64,000 nt of DNA from contig NZ_JACHMN010000003.1 of assembly GCF_014204945.1 (NCBI RefSeq), forward strand, positions 2,852,001-2,916,000, read 5' to 3'. A program made the position numbers and the translations under genes. The notes beneath the pieces were generated by a model. The model was not told the DNA's origin, did not search any database, and was given only the letters and a program-made list of their open reading frames with translations. This document shows, one piece after another, positions 15,445 to 24,082 of the stretch (positions are counted from its first letter, which is position 1; every line of letters starts with the position of its first letter). The DNA comes from Allocatelliglobosispora scoriae (GTDB lineage: Bacteria; Actinomycetota; Actinomycetes; Mycobacteriales; Micromonosporaceae).

Positions 15445-16059
15445 TCAGCCCACCGCGATCACCCCGGCCAGAACGAACATGATCAGTCCACACGAGACGT
15501 TCACCCGCCGGACCAGCGCCGTCCCGGCCGCCAGCCGGGCGTTCAGCGCACCGCTGACCAGCCCCACCACGCCGTCGGTCACGAAGCCCATCAGGACGAA
15601 GACGCCTCCCAGCACCAGCAGCTGCGACCAGACCGGCCCGGCGTCCGCCGAGGTGAACTGCGGCAGGAACGCCAGGTAGAACAGGAAGATCTTCGGATTC
15701 GTGATGTTGACCAGCGCCGCCGAGAACACGATCCGCAGCAGGCTCCTCGGCGGCCCGGCGGCCGACACCAGCGGCGCCGACCGGTCCCGGATCAGCGTGT
15801 AGCCGAGCCGGCACAGGTAGGCCACCCCGATCACCTTCAGCACGATCAGCACCACCGGATAGCGCGACACCACGGCAGCCACCCCGAACGCGGCGAGCAG
15901 CGTGTGGAAGAGCATCCCGAGGGCGATGCCGAACGCCGCCGCGACACCACCCGACCGTCCTTTTGCGACACCGAACGAGATGACGTAGACCATGTCCGGA
16001 CCGGGCGTGACGCAGATGACGAGCGCGGCGACGAGGAACGCCGCGAACAGCTGGTCCAT
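15445..16059 (-). CDS. LysE/RhtB-family amino acid exporter
   Basis: A 204-aa, six-TM protein. The first helix is followed by the family signature VTPGPDMVYVISFGVAKGR (residues about 18-36), then GIALGMLFHTLLAAFGVAA, and NITNPKIFLFYLAFLPQF in the middle, all diagnostic of LysE/RhtB exporters. These expel amino acids or derivatives by proton antiport. It starts 2 nt after the desaturase stop (TGA CC ATG), so it is translationally coupled to it and probably belongs to a SARP-desaturase-LysE transcription unit. Confidence 0.9.
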   Translation of the reverse strand: MDQLFAAFLVAALVICVTPGPDMVYVISFGVAKGRSGGVAAAFGIALGMLFHTLLAAFGVAAVVSRYPVVLIVLKVIGVAYLCRLGYTLIRDRSAPLVSAAGPPRSLLRIVFSAALVNITNPKIFLFYLAFLPQFTSADAGPVWSQLLVLGGVFVLMGFVTDGVVGLVSGALNARLAAGTALVRRVNVSCGLIMFVLAGVIAVG

Positions 16060-16061
16060 GG

Positions 16062-17069
16062 TCAGCGCCGCAGTTCGGCGGGGAGCCGGTCGAGGTCGCG
16101 CAGGACGGCGGCGAGCGCGCTCGGCTGCCCCTGCGGTCCCTTGCGGAACAGCCCGCCGAAACCGGCGTCGACGGCGGCGTACCCGGGGTCGGCCAACCGG
16201 AGCCGACGTGCGGCCCGCAGGTTCCAGTAGGGCGTACGCGGGTCGAGGTGGTGGTCGAGGTGCAGGTTGTCGGCGTAGGTGCCGGTGAGGAAGAGCTCGA
16301 TGCCCCGGCTGCGGCGGTTGCGGGTCATGTGCAGGTCGACGTCGTTGACGAGCGCCAGCGGGGTGTGCTCGGCGAGCTCGATGTACCACCCGATCACCTG
16401 GAAGACCGTCAGGAACGGCACGATCCAGAAGAGCAGCAGCGCCGTCAGGTTCCCGGTGGCCGCGCACGCGGCGAGCACGATCAGCCAGAAGACCTGGAAG
16501 GCGATGCGGTCCCGGCGCATCCGCCGCCGCCAGGCCGGGCTGAGCACCGTGTCGGGCGCGCTGCCGAGGAACCGGTCGCGCACCAGGTGCCACAGGTAGG
16601 GCGCCACCTTCGACCCCAGTGCGGGCGCCACGAGCAGGCGGAACCGCGTCGTCGCCGGTCCGTAGACGCCCTGCTCCAGGTGGTGGCGGAGGTCCGGGTC
16701 GGCCGCCGGGTCGCCCAGGTGGGGATGGTGCCGCGTGACGTGGCTGTGCTTGTAGGCGAAGTGGAGCTGGAAGATCGGATAGGCGGCGCAGACGGTGCCC
16801 AGCATCAGGTTGAGCCTGCGGTTCGCGGCGAGCGTGCCGTGCGCGCTCTCGTGCAGCAGGTTGGAGAAGGCCCGCTGTCGCGAGCCGATCACGATCAGCG
16901 CCAGCGGATAGCACCACCAGCTCAGCCGCACGCATGCGGCCACAGACAAGATCAAAAGCAGGACATCGCGGGTGTACGCCACCAGTCCGTGCCAGTTGTC
17001 GAGAACGTTGAGCTGCCGCATGCCTTCGTCGACAGCGGGAATGAATCTGTACCTGTGCCACCCGATCAT
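16062..17069 (-). CDS. Membrane fatty acid desaturase/hydroxylase family protein
   Basis: A 335-aa membrane protein with the three histidine boxes of the di-iron desaturase superfamily: HESAHG (73-78), HSHVTRHH (108-115) and LHLDHH near residue 270. Four hydrophobic helices surround them. The family introduces double bonds or hydroxyls in acyl chains or related lipids with O2 and electrons from a partner. The C-terminal GLFRKGPQGQPSALAAV tail is unassigned. It lies 44 nt after the SARP gene on the same strand and is coupled to the exporter gene. A substrate bound to a CoA or lipid is likely; no ferredoxin gene is adjacent. Confidence 0.87.
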   Translation of the reverse strand: MIGWHRYRFIPAVDEGMRQLNVLDNWHGLVAYTRDVLLLILSVAACVRLSWWCYPLALIVIGSRQRAFSNLLHESAHGTLAANRRLNLMLGTVCAAYPIFQLHFAYKHSHVTRHHPHLGDPAADPDLRHHLEQGVYGPATTRFRLLVAPALGSKVAPYLWHLVRDRFLGSAPDTVLSPAWRRRMRRDRIAFQVFWLIVLAACAATGNLTALLLFWIVPFLTVFQVIGWYIELAEHTPLALVNDVDLHMTRNRRSRGIELFLTGTYADNLHLDHHLDPRTPYWNLRAARRLRLADPGYAAVDAGFGGLFRKGPQGQPSALAAVLRDLDRLPAELRR

Positions 17070-17113
17070 GTGGCCGATGGTTCAACCGCCGGGATGGCGG
17101 TTCCTTGGAGATT

Positions 17114-19858
17114 TCATGAATGGCTGGCCAGCCGCCTCCTCACGTCCGCCGCCGCCTCCGCCGCGTGCTGCTGGAGGTAGGTGCCCAGGGCTTGGCGCCA
17201 GGCTTCGCGCGCCTCGTCGAGGTCCCCGGTGAGCTGCTTGGCGTCGCCGAACCCGACCAGCATGGCGGCGGACTCCACGACGTTGCCGCAGCCGTCGAAG
17301 ACGTCGGACGCGGCCCGGAAGCAGCGCGCCGCCTCGTCGTGGTCGCCGGTGCGCTGGGCGATGACCGCGAGGCTCTCCCAGGCGGCGGCCCGGCCCTGGT
17401 CGTCGCCGCCGGCGGTGAACCGCACCAGGGCCTGCTCGCAGAGCTCCCGGCCCTCCCGGTAGCGGCCGCGAGCCGCGTTGCGCCAGCCGAGGGTGTTGAG
17501 GCAGCACGCCACCCAGGTGGGCGAATCCGTGGCTTCGAAGAGGCGGCGGGCTTCGGTGAGGTGGTGCTGCCAGTCGCGGGGTGCGATGGTGCCCAGCAGG
17601 TAGTGGGCGACGGCCAGCCCGCGGCGGTCGTCGAGCCCGCTGAGCGTACCGATCGCATCGCGGAGCAGCTGTCGCGCGGCGCGTTTGTCGCCGCGCATGG
17701 AGTGCAGATAGCCCAGGTAGCGCTGTGCTGTGCCGATCGCGGCGGGGTCGCCGAGCCGCCGGGCGGCGTCGAGCCCGGCGAGCCAGGCGGCGATGCTGTC
17801 GCCGTTGTGGCCCTGCCTGCGCCGATGGCTCGTCGCCGACCAGGCCAGTTGCCAGACGAGGTCGTCCCAGCCGTTGTCGGTCGCGACCTGCTGGGCCATG
17901 TGCAGGCTGCCGATCTCGGCGGCGAACCACGCCGACGCCGCCGACGGGGTCGCGAGCACGACCGGGTGGGTGCCGGGCTCCGCCGCCGCGAGCGCGATGT
18001 CGGGCCGGAACGGGTCGGTGAGCCGGTCCGCGTGGTGCGAGGTGTGCAGGTAGCAGCTCACGAGGCGCCGCAGGGCAGCGTCGCGGACGGCGTGAGGGAG
18101 TTCGGCGGCCCGGCGCGAGGCGTAGAGCCGGACCAGGTCGTGCAGGCGGTAGCGGTCCGCGCCGGACTGGGTCACGAGGTGGGCCTGCACGAGCCGGCTC
18201 AGCGCAGCCCGCGCCTGCGGGAGCGAGCACCCGGCGAGGCTCGCCGCGGCGGCCAGGCCGACCTCGGCTCCGAAGGCGAGCCCGAGCAGGTCGAGCAGGT
18301 CGGCGGCCGAGGCCGGCAGGGCGTCACGGGACTGCTGGAACACCAGGCCGAGGTTCATCGAGACGTCGCCGGTGTGCAGCCCGTCCAGTCGGTCGGACAG
18401 GTCGCGCAGCTCGTCCACGAGCGCGGCGAGCGGCAGCTGCGGGCTGTTCGCCGCGCGGGCCGCCAGCATCGCCAGTGCCAGTGGCAGCCCCGCGCAGTAG
18501 CCGATCAGCTCCGCGACCGCCGCCGGCTCCGCGGCGACCCGAGCCTCGCCCAGGTGCGCGGTGAGCAGCCGGCCGGCGTCGTCGTCGTCGAACCCGGGCA
18601 AGGACATCGGGTGTACGCCGTTGTGGACCGCCAGGCCCGGCAGCCGGTCGCGGCTGACGACGATCGTGAAGCAGCTCGCACCGCCGGGCAGCAGCGGCAG
18701 CACGTCGTCGAGGCTCCGGGCGTTGTCGAGGATGACGAGGACGTCGCGCCCGTCGATGGCGCTGCGGTAGTGGGCGGCCAGCGCGTCGACGCCGCCGGTC
18801 AGCGGTGGACCGGCCGCGCCCAGCGCCTCCAGCAGCACCCGCAGCGCGGTCTCGGTCGGCAGCGGCCGGTTCGCCGGACCGTATCCGTGCAGGTCGAGGT
18901 AGACGACGCCGTCGCCGAACTGGCGCTGGTGCTCCTCGGCCCAGCGTAGCGCCAGCCAGGTCTTGCCGATGCCGCCCGGTCCGGTGATCGCGACGAGCCC
19001 GGTGACCCGGCGCGAGCGGGTGAGCGCCGCGAGGCTCTCCTGCCGGCCGATGAAGAGCCGGGGCGGGGCGGGCAGCTGGCGGGGCTTCGGCGAGCTCTGC
19101 TGCGGGCTGCGGTGCAGATCCGGGTCGGCGCTGAGGATGCGGTGGTGCAGGTTCTGCAGCTCGGCTCCGGGATCCATGCCCTGCTCGTCGACGAGCCGGT
19201 CGCGGACGGACCGGTAGTGCTCCAGCGCCTCGGCGGACCGACCGCTGCGGTGCAGCGCGAGCATGAGCTGCCCGGCGATGCGCTCGTCGGTGGGGCGCTG
19301 GGTCGCCATCAGTGTCAGGCCGGGCAGCAGCGCCTCGTGCTCGCCGAGGTGCAGGGCGATCTCGTTGCGGGCCGTCCTCGCGGCGAGCAGCTGCTGCGAC
19401 AGGCCGCCGCGCAGCCCGGCCAGCCAGGGCGCGTCGAGTCCGGCGAAGGCGTCCCCGCGCCACAGCGCCAGGGCGTTGTCGAAGAGCGCGAGCGCCTGCC
19501 GCCCCTCGGCGGCGAAGGCCTGCCGCAGCAGCTCCTCGAACCGCAGGCGGTCGACGGCGGCTGCGGGTACGTCGAGCAGGTAGCCAGCCTTACGGCGGTC
19601 GATCCGCACCGCCGGGGCCCCGGCGAGGGTGTGCCGGAGCCGGGACAGGTAGCTGTGCAGCGTGTTGCGGGCCGACACCGGCGGGCTGTCACCCCAGACC
19701 CGGTCCACCAGTAGGTCGACGGAGACGGTCCGGTTGGCGTCGGTCAGCAGCGCGGCCAGCACCAGTTGCCCCCGCGCGTGGCCCAGGTCGACCTGCCGCC
19801 CGCCCAGCCGCATCTCGAGCGGGCCCAGCAGCCTGAACTCCACCCCCGACTCGCTCAC
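17114..19858 (-). CDS. AfsR/SARP-type regulator (OmpR-HTH, BTAD, NB-ARC, TPR)
   Basis: A 914-aa large SARP. Residues about 5-97 form an OmpR-like winged helix (RNTLHSYLSRLRHTL), 98-245 the BTAD domain, then an NB-ARC ATPase with Walker A GPGGIGKT (293-300), Walker B VLVILDN and a GLPLAL motif, followed by a winged helix (YRLHDLVRLYAS) and C-terminal TPR repeats. This AfsR-like layout activates antibiotic or lipid metabolite genes on binding direct repeats; ATPase and TPR parts integrate signals. GTG start at 19858. It is divergent from an alpha-oxoamine synthase (143-nt gap) and precedes the desaturase and exporter, which are its likely targets. Confidence 0.92.
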   Translation of the reverse strand: MSESGVEFRLLGPLEMRLGGRQVDLGHARGQLVLAALLTDANRTVSVDLLVDRVWGDSPPVSARNTLHSYLSRLRHTLAGAPAVRIDRRKAGYLLDVPAAAVDRLRFEELLRQAFAAEGRQALALFDNALALWRGDAFAGLDAPWLAGLRGGLSQQLLAARTARNEIALHLGEHEALLPGLTLMATQRPTDERIAGQLMLALHRSGRSAEALEHYRSVRDRLVDEQGMDPGAELQNLHHRILSADPDLHRSPQQSSPKPRQLPAPPRLFIGRQESLAALTRSRRVTGLVAITGPGGIGKTWLALRWAEEHQRQFGDGVVYLDLHGYGPANRPLPTETALRVLLEALGAAGPPLTGGVDALAAHYRSAIDGRDVLVILDNARSLDDVLPLLPGGASCFTIVVSRDRLPGLAVHNGVHPMSLPGFDDDDAGRLLTAHLGEARVAAEPAAVAELIGYCAGLPLALAMLAARAANSPQLPLAALVDELRDLSDRLDGLHTGDVSMNLGLVFQQSRDALPASAADLLDLLGLAFGAEVGLAAAASLAGCSLPQARAALSRLVQAHLVTQSGADRYRLHDLVRLYASRRAAELPHAVRDAALRRLVSCYLHTSHHADRLTDPFRPDIALAAAEPGTHPVVLATPSAASAWFAAEIGSLHMAQQVATDNGWDDLVWQLAWSATSHRRRQGHNGDSIAAWLAGLDAARRLGDPAAIGTAQRYLGYLHSMRGDKRAARQLLRDAIGTLSGLDDRRGLAVAHYLLGTIAPRDWQHHLTEARRLFEATDSPTWVACCLNTLGWRNAARGRYREGRELCEQALVRFTAGGDDQGRAAAWESLAVIAQRTGDHDEAARCFRAASDVFDGCGNVVESAAMLVGFGDAKQLTGDLDEAREAWRQALGTYLQQHAAEAAADVRRRLASHS

Positions 19859-20001
19859 CGATCGATATTAGATGGGTTGTCCCCGTCCCCGTGCCCCGGC
19901 GACTTCGGCCAATCCCGGTGAAGGGCCCGGGCGTAGCTCGGCAAAAGGATAGATTAGGGGCATTCTTTCGCCATGTCGCCGACAGACTGAGGAGCTATCC
20001 G

Positions 20002-21228
20002 ATGTCCACGGGCATCCATGCGCCGTCGACCAGCGAGCTTGATCGACTGCTGAGCGAGACCACCATGTTCGACGCGGTCATCGAGGAGATCGACGGGCGG
20101 CGGATCCGGATCGGCGATCGCTGGCTGACCGACTACGCGTCCTGCAACTACCTGGGTTTCGACCTCGATCCGGAGATCATCGACGCGATCGGGGTGGCGC
20201 TGCGCCGGTGGGGTACGCATCCGAGCTGGTCGCGACTGCTGGGCAACCCGCGGCTGTATCCGGACATCGAGGAGCGGCTGACCGAGCTGCTCGGCGCACC
20301 CGAGACGCTGGTGCTGCCGACGATCACGCACATCCACTTCTCCGTGCTGCCGGCGCTCGCGGGGGCGGGGACGGTCTTCGTCGAGGCGCAGGCCCACAAG
20401 ACGATCTTCGACGGCGCCAGCCACGCGCAGGTCAACGGGGCCACCATGCACCGGTTCCGGGAGAACGACCCGGACCGCCTCGCCGACATGCTGCGCGCGG
20501 CACCAGCCGATCAACCCCGGATCGTGTGCCTCGACGGGGTCAACAGCATGACGGGCAACGTGCCCGACCTCGTCACCCTCGCCGCGGTCACGCGTGAGCA
20601 CGGCGCGCTGCTCTACGTCGACGACGCCCACGGATTCGGGATCATCGGCGAGCGGACGGAGCACGAGCCCAGCCCCTACGGCATGCGGGGCAACGCGATC
20701 GTGCGGCACGTCGGGGAGAGTTATGACGGGATCGTGCTGGTCGGGGGGTTCTCCAAGGCGTACTCGTCGCTGTTGGCGTTCTTGACCGTTTCTCCCGAGC
20801 TCAAGCAGCACCTCAAGGTGACGGCGGCGCCCTACCTGTATTCGGGACCGTCGCCGGTGGCGTCGCTCGCCAGCGTGCTGGCCGGGTTCGACGTCAACGA
20901 ACGCCGGGGAGAGGCGCTGCGAACGCACCTGCACGCCCTGTCGGTGCGGGTGCTGGAGCATGTGCGGTCGCTCGGGGCGGTGACGCCCAACGTCGGGTCG
21001 ACGCCGGTGGTCGAGCTGCTCGTGGCCCAGGGCAGGGACCTGGCGGAGGTGTCGGAGCTGCTGTGGGAGCGGGGTGTCTACGCCACGCTGGCCGCCTATC
21101 CGCTGGTCCCCCGCAGTCAGACCGGGTTCCGGCTGCAGCTGACGGCCGCGCACACGCACGAGCAGGTCGACGAGCTCTGCCGGGTGCTCACCGAACTCGC
21201 CGACCGCGGCGTGCTCCGCATCGCCTGA
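20002..21228 (+). CDS. PLP-dependent alpha-oxoamine synthase
   Basis: A 408-aa fold-type I PLP enzyme of the AONS/KBL/SPT/ALAS family: YASCNYLGFDLDPEI, the HKTIFDGASHA loop, the DDAHGFGIIGE aspartate motif, and the PLP lysine K252 in GGFSKAYSS. These enzymes condense an amino acid with an acyl-CoA or acyl-ACP, losing CO2, to give an alpha-aminoketone. The usual RLLxGN motif is present as SRLLGNPRLY. ATG 20002 follows GAGGAG at 7 nt; the longer frame is not conserved. With a SARP regulator, a desaturase and a LysE exporter next door, the product may be a secreted acyl aminoketone (inference). It ends 4 nt from a convergent gene. Confidence 0.87.
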   Translation: MSTGIHAPSTSELDRLLSETTMFDAVIEEIDGRRIRIGDRWLTDYASCNYLGFDLDPEIIDAIGVALRRWGTHPSWSRLLGNPRLYPDIEERLTELLGAPETLVLPTITHIHFSVLPALAGAGTVFVEAQAHKTIFDGASHAQVNGATMHRFRENDPDRLADMLRAAPADQPRIVCLDGVNSMTGNVPDLVTLAAVTREHGALLYVDDAHGFGIIGERTEHEPSPYGMRGNAIVRHVGESYDGIVLVGGFSKAYSSLLAFLTVSPELKQHLKVTAAPYLYSGPSPVASLASVLAGFDVNERRGEALRTHLHALSVRVLEHVRSLGAVTPNVGSTPVVELLVAQGRDLAEVSELLWERGVYATLAAYPLVPRSQTGFRLQLTAAHTHEQVDELCRVLTELADRGVLRIA

Positions 21229-21232
21229 CCCG

Positions 21233-21982
21233 TCAGGACGCTGCGACGCGCCGGAGGATCGCCTCGCTGAGCTCCCAGCGGTCGGTGTCGCGGCGGAATG
21301 CCAGTCCCCGCGCCTTCTTGACGGCGATGGTGACCCGGTCCCGCTGCACCGCGTCGAGGTCGTCGACCATCAGGTCGATCAGGCGCAGCGTGTGGTACTG
21401 CTCGAAGGGGGACGCCGGATCGGCGAGCGCCGCCAGGACCGCCTCGAAGTCGCGTAGCGAGGCGTTGCCCTGCATCATCCCTATCGCTGTGATCCGCTGC
21501 TCCTTGGCGCCCTCGCGCAGCAGCCGGGACACCTCCGCCGCCTCGAACCTCCCGGTGACCGCGAGCTTGCGGGCCTGGTCGACGACGCGCTCCAGTGCCG
21601 CGACCCGCTCCCGGCTCGCGGCCTGCGAACCGCGGATCTCGCTGTATGCCGAGGCGATCGGCGCCGTCGCGTCGAGCAGCGCCTGGGCCTGTGCCCGCAG
21701 CCGGGCCGCCTCCTCGGTCTCGCCCTCCCGCTCCGCCTCGGCGGCGGCGGCGAAGAGGTCGGCAGCCTGCCGCACCTTCAGCTTCGCGCCCCCGAACTCG
21801 ATCTCCTCGATGCGGTTGCCGAGGATCGCCAGCACCAGCAGGATCCCGCCGAAGGCGAGCAGCACCGCCGCCCCTGTGCCGTTCTCGGTGCGGAAGACCG
21901 CCAGGACCCCGGCGCCGAAGGACCCGGCACCGAGCAGGCCGAGCACGATGCGGATGGGCACGCTGAAGGTCGAACGCGGCAT
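21233..21982 (-). CDS. Hypothetical protein with two TM helices and a long coiled coil
   Basis: A 249-aa protein. Two hydrophobic helices (IRIVLGLLGAGSFGAGVLAVF and GAAVLLAFGGILLVLAILG) lie near the N-terminus, followed by IEEIEFGGAKLKVRQAA and a strongly helical, Ala/Glu/Arg-rich stretch (about 90-150) likely to form a coiled coil, then a cytoplasmic helical domain with MMQGNASLRDFEAVLAALADP. The short IEFGGxKLK element after the TM pair is common in actinobacterial membrane-anchored proteins of unknown role. ATG 21982 follows GAGGAG. No function is assigned. Confidence 0.65.
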   Translation of the reverse strand: MPRSTFSVPIRIVLGLLGAGSFGAGVLAVFRTENGTGAAVLLAFGGILLVLAILGNRIEEIEFGGAKLKVRQAADLFAAAAEAEREGETEEAARLRAQAQALLDATAPIASAYSEIRGSQAASRERVAALERVVDQARKLAVTGRFEAAEVSRLLREGAKEQRITAIGMMQGNASLRDFEAVLAALADPASPFEQYHTLRLIDLMVDDLDAVQRDRVTIAVKKARGLAFRRDTDRWELSEAILRRVAAS

Positions 21983-22113
21983 GGCGACTCCTCGGTCCAC
22001 ACGGTCTATATCGACAACCCGCACAGGGTCGCACATCCCGTCACGGGCTCCCACCCCTGCGCCGCATGGTCTGCCGCGCAGGGGCCGAGGGCTGGATCGA
22101 TCACGTCGGATAC

Positions 22114-22158
22114 GGAGAACCAGACGCGATCATGGAGGGAGATCGCGTCTGGTTCTCC
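22114..22158 (-). terminator. Terminator with 18-bp arms
   Basis: Perfect arms GGAGAACCAGACGCGATC / GATCGCGTCTGGTTCTCC, 9-nt loop, starting 4 nt beyond the stop at 22162. A third, partial copy of CAGACGCGATC lies inside the end of the gene itself. Confidence 0.75.
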
Positions 22159-22161
22159 GCG

Positions 22162-23160
22162 TCAGACGCGATCTCCCGCCAGGTCGGAGCGGAGCGGTGA
22201 GCGGCGTGTCGCCAGGCCCGCCGCGGTGAGGACGATGGCGAGCAGGCTGGACACGAAGAGCATCGCCACGTAGGGATCCTGGATCTCGATCCGGCTGTTG
22301 GCGAGGTTGTCAGCCGGAGTGATCGCGGCCGGTACGAGGTTCGGGATGAGGCTGTCCGGGCCGTAGCTCGACAGCACGACCACCGAGACGAAGATCAGCA
22401 GTGCCGACACCATCCCGGCGCTGAGCCCGGCGAGCAGGGCGTGTGCGGGACTGCCCCGGTGCCCCGCGTTGCCCCCGGCCGCGAGGGCCGTCGCGATCAG
22501 GGTCAGCACGAGCGCCAATCCGACCTCGGTCGGGATCGGCGGCACCGCGAAGGCGAGCACCGTCCACAGTGCAGCCGCGGCCGTGCCCGCTCCGGCGCCG
22601 GTGACGAGGACCCGGGCGGTTGCCGCCGTGCGATGGGCGGTCAGGGCCAGGAAGCCGAGCAGGTAGCTCGTCAGCGCCACGGCGAAGATCGGCACCCCGT
22701 ATGCGGCCTGCTCGACGGCGTTGCCCTTGGTGGCGGCGGAGGCGACGAAACCGGCGGTCATCGCGCCGACGAGCAGGTAGCCGCCGGCTCGCACCAGCCT
22801 CGCCGGACCGTCGTCGCGGACCGGGCCGAGGAGTCCGGGGCGCCGGCCCAGCCAGGAGACCGCGACGAGGAGGGTCACGAGGGCCACCATGCCCCAGTGC
22901 AGCGGTGCGTAGGCGATCCGGGTGCTCCACACCGCGACGGTGGCGAGAGCGGCGAGCATGAGCAGGGAATATCCGGCGTGGCGCAGCGTGGCCGGTTGGG
23001 TGGCGATCACGCGGACGCACCCCCGGGCGAAGCTCCGCCGGTCCGGACCGGGAGCGAGCTCGGCCAGCTCGGCCCGCATCGCCCGGCCCCAGTCCCGGCG
23101 GCTCGGCGGCAGCAGCCGGATCGCGGCGTCGAGGAGAATGCTCGCGGCATCTCGGGTCAC
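22162..23160 (-). CDS. Multi-TM membrane protein paired with PadR regulator
   Basis: A 332-aa protein with a soluble N-terminus (LLPPSRRDWGRAMRAELAEL) and about eight hydrophobic helices. The N-terminal pattern PxxRRxWGxAMxAEL is characteristic of actinobacterial membrane proteins encoded right after a PadR-family regulator; function is not known. GTG 23160 overlaps the PadR stop as GTGA and has GAGG 6 nt upstream; GTG 23163 is also possible. The two genes form one coupled unit, so the PadR protein probably controls this membrane protein. Confidence 0.7.
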   Translation of the reverse strand: MTRDAASILLDAAIRLLPPSRRDWGRAMRAELAELAPGPDRRSFARGCVRVIATQPATLRHAGYSLLMLAALATVAVWSTRIAYAPLHWGMVALVTLLVAVSWLGRRPGLLGPVRDDGPARLVRAGGYLLVGAMTAGFVASAATKGNAVEQAAYGVPIFAVALTSYLLGFLALTAHRTAATARVLVTGAGAGTAAAALWTVLAFAVPPIPTEVGLALVLTLIATALAAGGNAGHRGSPAHALLAGLSAGMVSALLIFVSVVVLSSYGPDSLIPNLVPAAITPADNLANSRIEIQDPYVAMLFVSSLLAIVLTAAGLATRRSPLRSDLAGDRV

Positions 23161-23477
23161 CACGCACCTCGCAGTTCGGCGCGCGGCGCGCGGGCCGCGG
23201 CGGGCGCGCTGTCGCGGGCGACCTCGGCGGCGAGCTGCTCGCCCGCGCCGGTGAGCCGGTAGAGGTGGCGCGGCGGGCGCCCCTGCGGCGGCTCGGTCTC
23301 CCAGGCCGCGTCGAGCAGGCCGCGGTCGCAGAGGCGGATCAGGATGGGGTAGAGCGAGCCTGCCTTGAGGCCGACCTCCTGGCCGAGCTCGTAGCCGTAT
23401 CGCCAGGTGGCGGGCTGGTCGGCGAGGGCGCGCAGCACGCTCACCGTCTGCGGGGATGGTCGTCGGTTCCGGGTCAC
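23157..23477 (-). CDS. PadR-family transcriptional regulator
   Basis: A 106-aa winged-helix protein. The N-terminal SPQTVSVLRALADQP is followed by the recognition helix region WRYGYELGQEVGLKAGSLYP and the wing ILIRLCDRGLLDAAWETEPPQGRPPRHLYRLTGAGE, the full PadR N-terminal domain. It lacks the long C-terminal coiled-coil of PadR-s1, so it belongs to the short group. An operator-like sequence (CTCTATCTAGGTAGAG) lies immediately upstream, as expected for an autorepressor that dissociates on ligand binding. Confidence 0.9.
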   Translation of the reverse strand: MTRNRRPSPQTVSVLRALADQPATWRYGYELGQEVGLKAGSLYPILIRLCDRGLLDAAWETEPPQGRPPRHLYRLTGAGEQLAAEVARDSAPAAARAPRAELRGAW

Positions 23478-23484
23478 CCGATAA

Positions 23485-23500
23485 CTCTATCTAGGTAGAG
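23485..23500. promoter_or_regulatory. PadR operator-like palindrome
   Basis: CTCTATCTAGGTAGAG is an inverted repeat with one non-pairing position on each side, 8 nt from the PadR start codon. TATCTAG-type inverted repeats are typical PadR-family targets. Confidence 0.6.
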
Positions 23501-23561
23501 AAAGTGTCGGCATCCGCCTATCGGGCAGGGATCGGCGCGGGGACGGCCCCTGCCCGCGGGT

Positions 23562-24026
23562 CTATCCGTCGATGCTCACGCTGTCGTAGAAGGCGCAGTT
23601 GTACGCCTGTGCCCACGGGCCGTTGCGGGAGCAGACCTGCAGGCTGATGCCGTCGCCGCCCTTCACGTTGCCGTTGGGGAAGGGGTCGAAGTAGACCGTC
23701 TTGCCGTGGCCGAGCCCGTTGTATTTGCCGCCGAGCCAGACGCCGTTGAGGCCGACGTTCACCTGCACGCCAACGCCGTCACCGCACATGTCGGTCAGGG
23801 TGACGTAGTCGTCGTTGTTGGCGCTGTTGCCCGGATCGCCGGGGCCGTAGTCGACGAACTCGGCGTACGCGGCGGGCGTGTTGGGGTTGGAGCAGCCGCT
23901 GGGGATGTTGGACGAGGTGCCGAAGCTGTCGTCGACCGACGCGGCGGCGGGGCCGGCCGTGGTCAGGAGCATGACCGCGGTGGTGGCGACCGCCAGGATC
24001 AGCCTGGTGTGCGTGTTCTGTGCCAT
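23562..24026 (-). CDS. Secreted hypothetical protein
   Basis: A 154-aa precursor with a Sec signal peptide (RLILAVATTAVMLLTTAG, cleavage near AAA-SVDD). The mature part of about 125 residues is acidic, Gly/Asn/Asp-rich and contains four Cys (GCSN, DMCG, VCSR, NCAF), probably two disulfides. Segments GLNGVWLGGKYNG and KTVYFDPFPNGN suggest a beta-sandwich. No family was recognised. ATG 24026 was kept because the signal peptide begins there. It lies immediately downstream of the KDG kinase operon on the same strand, separated by 56 nt. Confidence 0.65.
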   Translation of the reverse strand: MAQNTHTRLILAVATTAVMLLTTAGPAAASVDDSFGTSSNIPSGCSNPNTPAAYAEFVDYGPGDPGNSANNDDYVTLTDMCGDGVGVQVNVGLNGVWLGGKYNGLGHGKTVYFDPFPNGNVKGGDGISLQVCSRNGPWAQAYNCAFYDSVSIDG

Positions 24027-24082
24027 GGTGTCAACGTATTGATCGACAGATTGCCGAACATCCCGCCATGGATCGACCGGCC

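Noticed and set aside
17114-21228. PKS or NRPS gene cluster
   Set aside because: No carrier-protein, ketosynthase or adenylation domain is present in the window despite the SARP gene.
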